From Planctomycetota bacterium (GTDB lineage Bacteria > Planctomycetota > MHYJ01 > JACPRB01), in NCBI GenBank assembly GCA_016200125.1, contig JACQFK010000084.1, positions 1-15,618 on the forward strand: DNA of 15,618 nt. The letters run 5' to 3'. Shown here one piece after another: positions 14,494 through 15,618 of this stretch. Within the stretch, counting starts at the first letter, position 1, and the number at the start of each line of letters is the position of its first letter. The notes beneath the pieces are model-generated. The model had not been told where the DNA came from. It did not search any database and saw only the letters and a list, made by a program, of their open reading frames with translations. The position numbers and the translations under genes were made by a program.

Positions 14494-15618
14494 ATGACCG
14501 TCCGACTCCGCGTCCGCGAGGTAGAGGTCTTCCTGCGCCGCGTTCGGACGCGCATGCCCTTCCGCTACGGCAAGGCGGAGGTGACCGGGCAGCCCTACGC
14601 CCATCTCCGCGTGCGCTGCGAGCCCGCGGTCGCCGGCGTCAGCGCCGCGGCGCTGCCCCCGCTCTGGTTCGACAAGCGGCCCGGCCTCACCCACGAAGAC
14701 ACGATCCGCGACCTCCTCCGCTCGATCGCGATCGCCTCGGAGGTCTACCGGGGCGCGGCCGATGCCGGCGCCTACAACCTGCACCGCAGCTGCGAGCCCG
14801 AGGCCCGGCGGCGCGCGAAGGCGGAGGGCATGAACGACCTCACGGCGGGCTTCGGGGTGGCGCTCCTCGACGCGGCGCTCATCGACGCCACCTGCCGCCT
14901 CGCGGGCCGCAGCTTCCATCAGGGGCTCAAGGAGGATCTCTTCGGCCTCGGGTCCTTCTTCGGCGCCATCGTGCCGGAGAAGCCGCTGCCCCGGATCGCG
15001 CTGCGCCACACGGTCGGACTTTCCGATCCGATCACGCCGGCGGACATCTCGGCGCCGCTGAACGACGGACTGCCGGAGGCGCTGAGCGACGTCGTCCGGG
15101 ACTACCGCGTGCGCTGGTTCAAGATCAAGCTCTCCGGCGACGCCAACGAGTCGCTGGACCGCCTCCGCCGGATCGCCGAGGTGCTCGACCGAGACGCCGG
15201 CGACTACGAAGCGACCCTGGACGGCAACGAGCAGTTCCACGACATGAATGAAGTGGCGGAGCTGGTCCGCAAGATCCGGGGAAGGCCCTGGCTGCAGAAC
15301 CTCTGGCGGCGGACGGCCTGGATCGAGCAGCCGGTCGAGCGCTCGGTGTCGCTGGAGCCCGAAGTCTCGAAGGCGCTGGCCGAGATCCCGAAGGCCGTGA
15401 TCATCGACGAGTCGGACGACAGCGACGACGCGGTCGACCTGGCGCTGAAGCTGGGATACAAGGGCATCTCCGCCAAGAACTGCAAGGGGGTGTTCCGCAC
15501 GCTCCACAGCTTCCGCCGCATCGGTGAGCAGGGGGCGGTCCTCTCGAGCGAGGACCTCATGAACATCCCGGTGGTCCCGCTGCACCAGGACCTCTGCGTG
15601 GCGGCCGCGCTGGGGATC
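14494..15618 (+). CDS. Enolase-superfamily (mandelate racemase/muconate-cycloisomerase-like) enzyme, 3' end cut
   Basis: 375 codons are visible and no stop is reached, so the C-terminus lies outside the window. No signal peptide is seen, so it should be cytoplasmic. Superfamily residues occur in order: Lys210-Ile-Lys212 (KxK), Asp243 in LDGNEQF, Glu278 in WIEQPVER and Asp305 in VIIDES as the three Mg2+ ligands, and Lys328 in GISAKNCKG as the opposite-face lysine. This pattern is closest to the muconate-lactonizing/dipeptide-epimerase side of the superfamily. Such enzymes abstract a proton alpha to a carboxylate and then racemise, cycloisomerise or dehydrate. The N-terminal 160 or so residues are less typical, and I cannot name the substrate. 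It is divergent from the sugar-oxidoreductase operon, which suggests but does not prove a sugar-acid or related substrate. It could otherwise be a generic member with unrelated function. Confidence 0.8.
   Translation, partial: MTVRLRVREVEVFLRRVRTRMPFRYGKAEVTGQPYAHLRVRCEPAVAGVSAAALPPLWFDKRPGLTHEDTIRDLLRSIAIASEVYRGAADAGAYNLHRSCEPEARRRAKAEGMNDLTAGFGVALLDAALIDATCRLAGRSFHQGLKEDLFGLGSFFGAIVPEKPLPRIALRHTVGLSDPITPADISAPLNDGLPEALSDVVRDYRVRWFKIKLSGDANESLDRLRRIAEVLDRDAGDYEATLDGNEQFHDMNEVAELVRKIRGRPWLQNLWRRTAWIEQPVERSVSLEPEVSKALAEIPKAVIIDESDDSDDAVDLALKLGYKGISAKNCKGVFRTLHSFRRIGEQGAVLSSEDLMNIPVVPLHQDLCVAAALGI

Noticed and set aside
13081..15585. 834-codon open frame on the minus strand spanning the divergent region
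   Set aside because: It would read through the operon promoter region and antisense to the enolase-family gene; its second half is only a frame-shifted copy of the first oxidoreductase.

Overview
The window is a high-GC bacterial stretch. The tandem Tat-exported Gfo/Idh/MocA oxidoreductases with NWHW and REYRxPFVVP signatures, the PmoA-like DUF6807 protein, the BNR sialidase and the alpha-2-macroglobulin fit an environmental Planctomycetota-like (PVC-type) bacterium with an outer membrane. This placement is inferred from gene content; no marker gene is present. I see no RNA genes, mobile elements or CRISPR.

Layout. Positions 1-2736 (+): 3' part of an alpha-2-macroglobulin-type gene with an intact Cys-Val-Glu-Gln thioester motif, ending one base before a perfect 13-bp inverted repeat. 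Positions 2835-5594 (+): a three-part envelope protein (HExxH peptidase-MA-like domain, six-bladed TolB-like propeller, C-terminal outer-membrane barrel). Positions 5639-6400 (+): a small outer-membrane barrel protein. Positions 14360-6397 (-): a compact six-gene operon, in transcription order four paralogous Tat-signal Gfo/Idh/MocA oxidoreductases, a DUF6807/PmoA-like protein and a sialidase. It meets the + strand barrel gene tail to tail, both stop codons sharing one CTAG. Positions 14494-15618 (+): a divergent enolase-superfamily gene cut by the window end.

How the genes may work together. The operon looks like an exported carbohydrate-processing module. The sialidase could cut terminal acidic sugars. 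The four NAD(P)-binding proteins, exported folded through Tat with cofactor, could carry out sugar oxidation or oxidation-dependent glycoside cleavage, as known NAD-dependent glycosidases of this fold do. The divergent enolase-superfamily enzyme could process a sugar acid or related product in the cytoplasm. Substrates cannot be read from the sequence. The first three + strand genes form a separate envelope block (protease trap, metallopeptidase/propeller/barrel, barrel).

Two features stand out: divergence among the four oxidoreductases (one lacks about 20 residues directly after the His/Asp motif, another has Tyr for the motif His), and a contrast in start signals. Operon genes mostly have good Shine-Dalgarno sites, whereas complete + strand genes have -10-like boxes almost touching the ATG, suggesting leaderless mRNAs.
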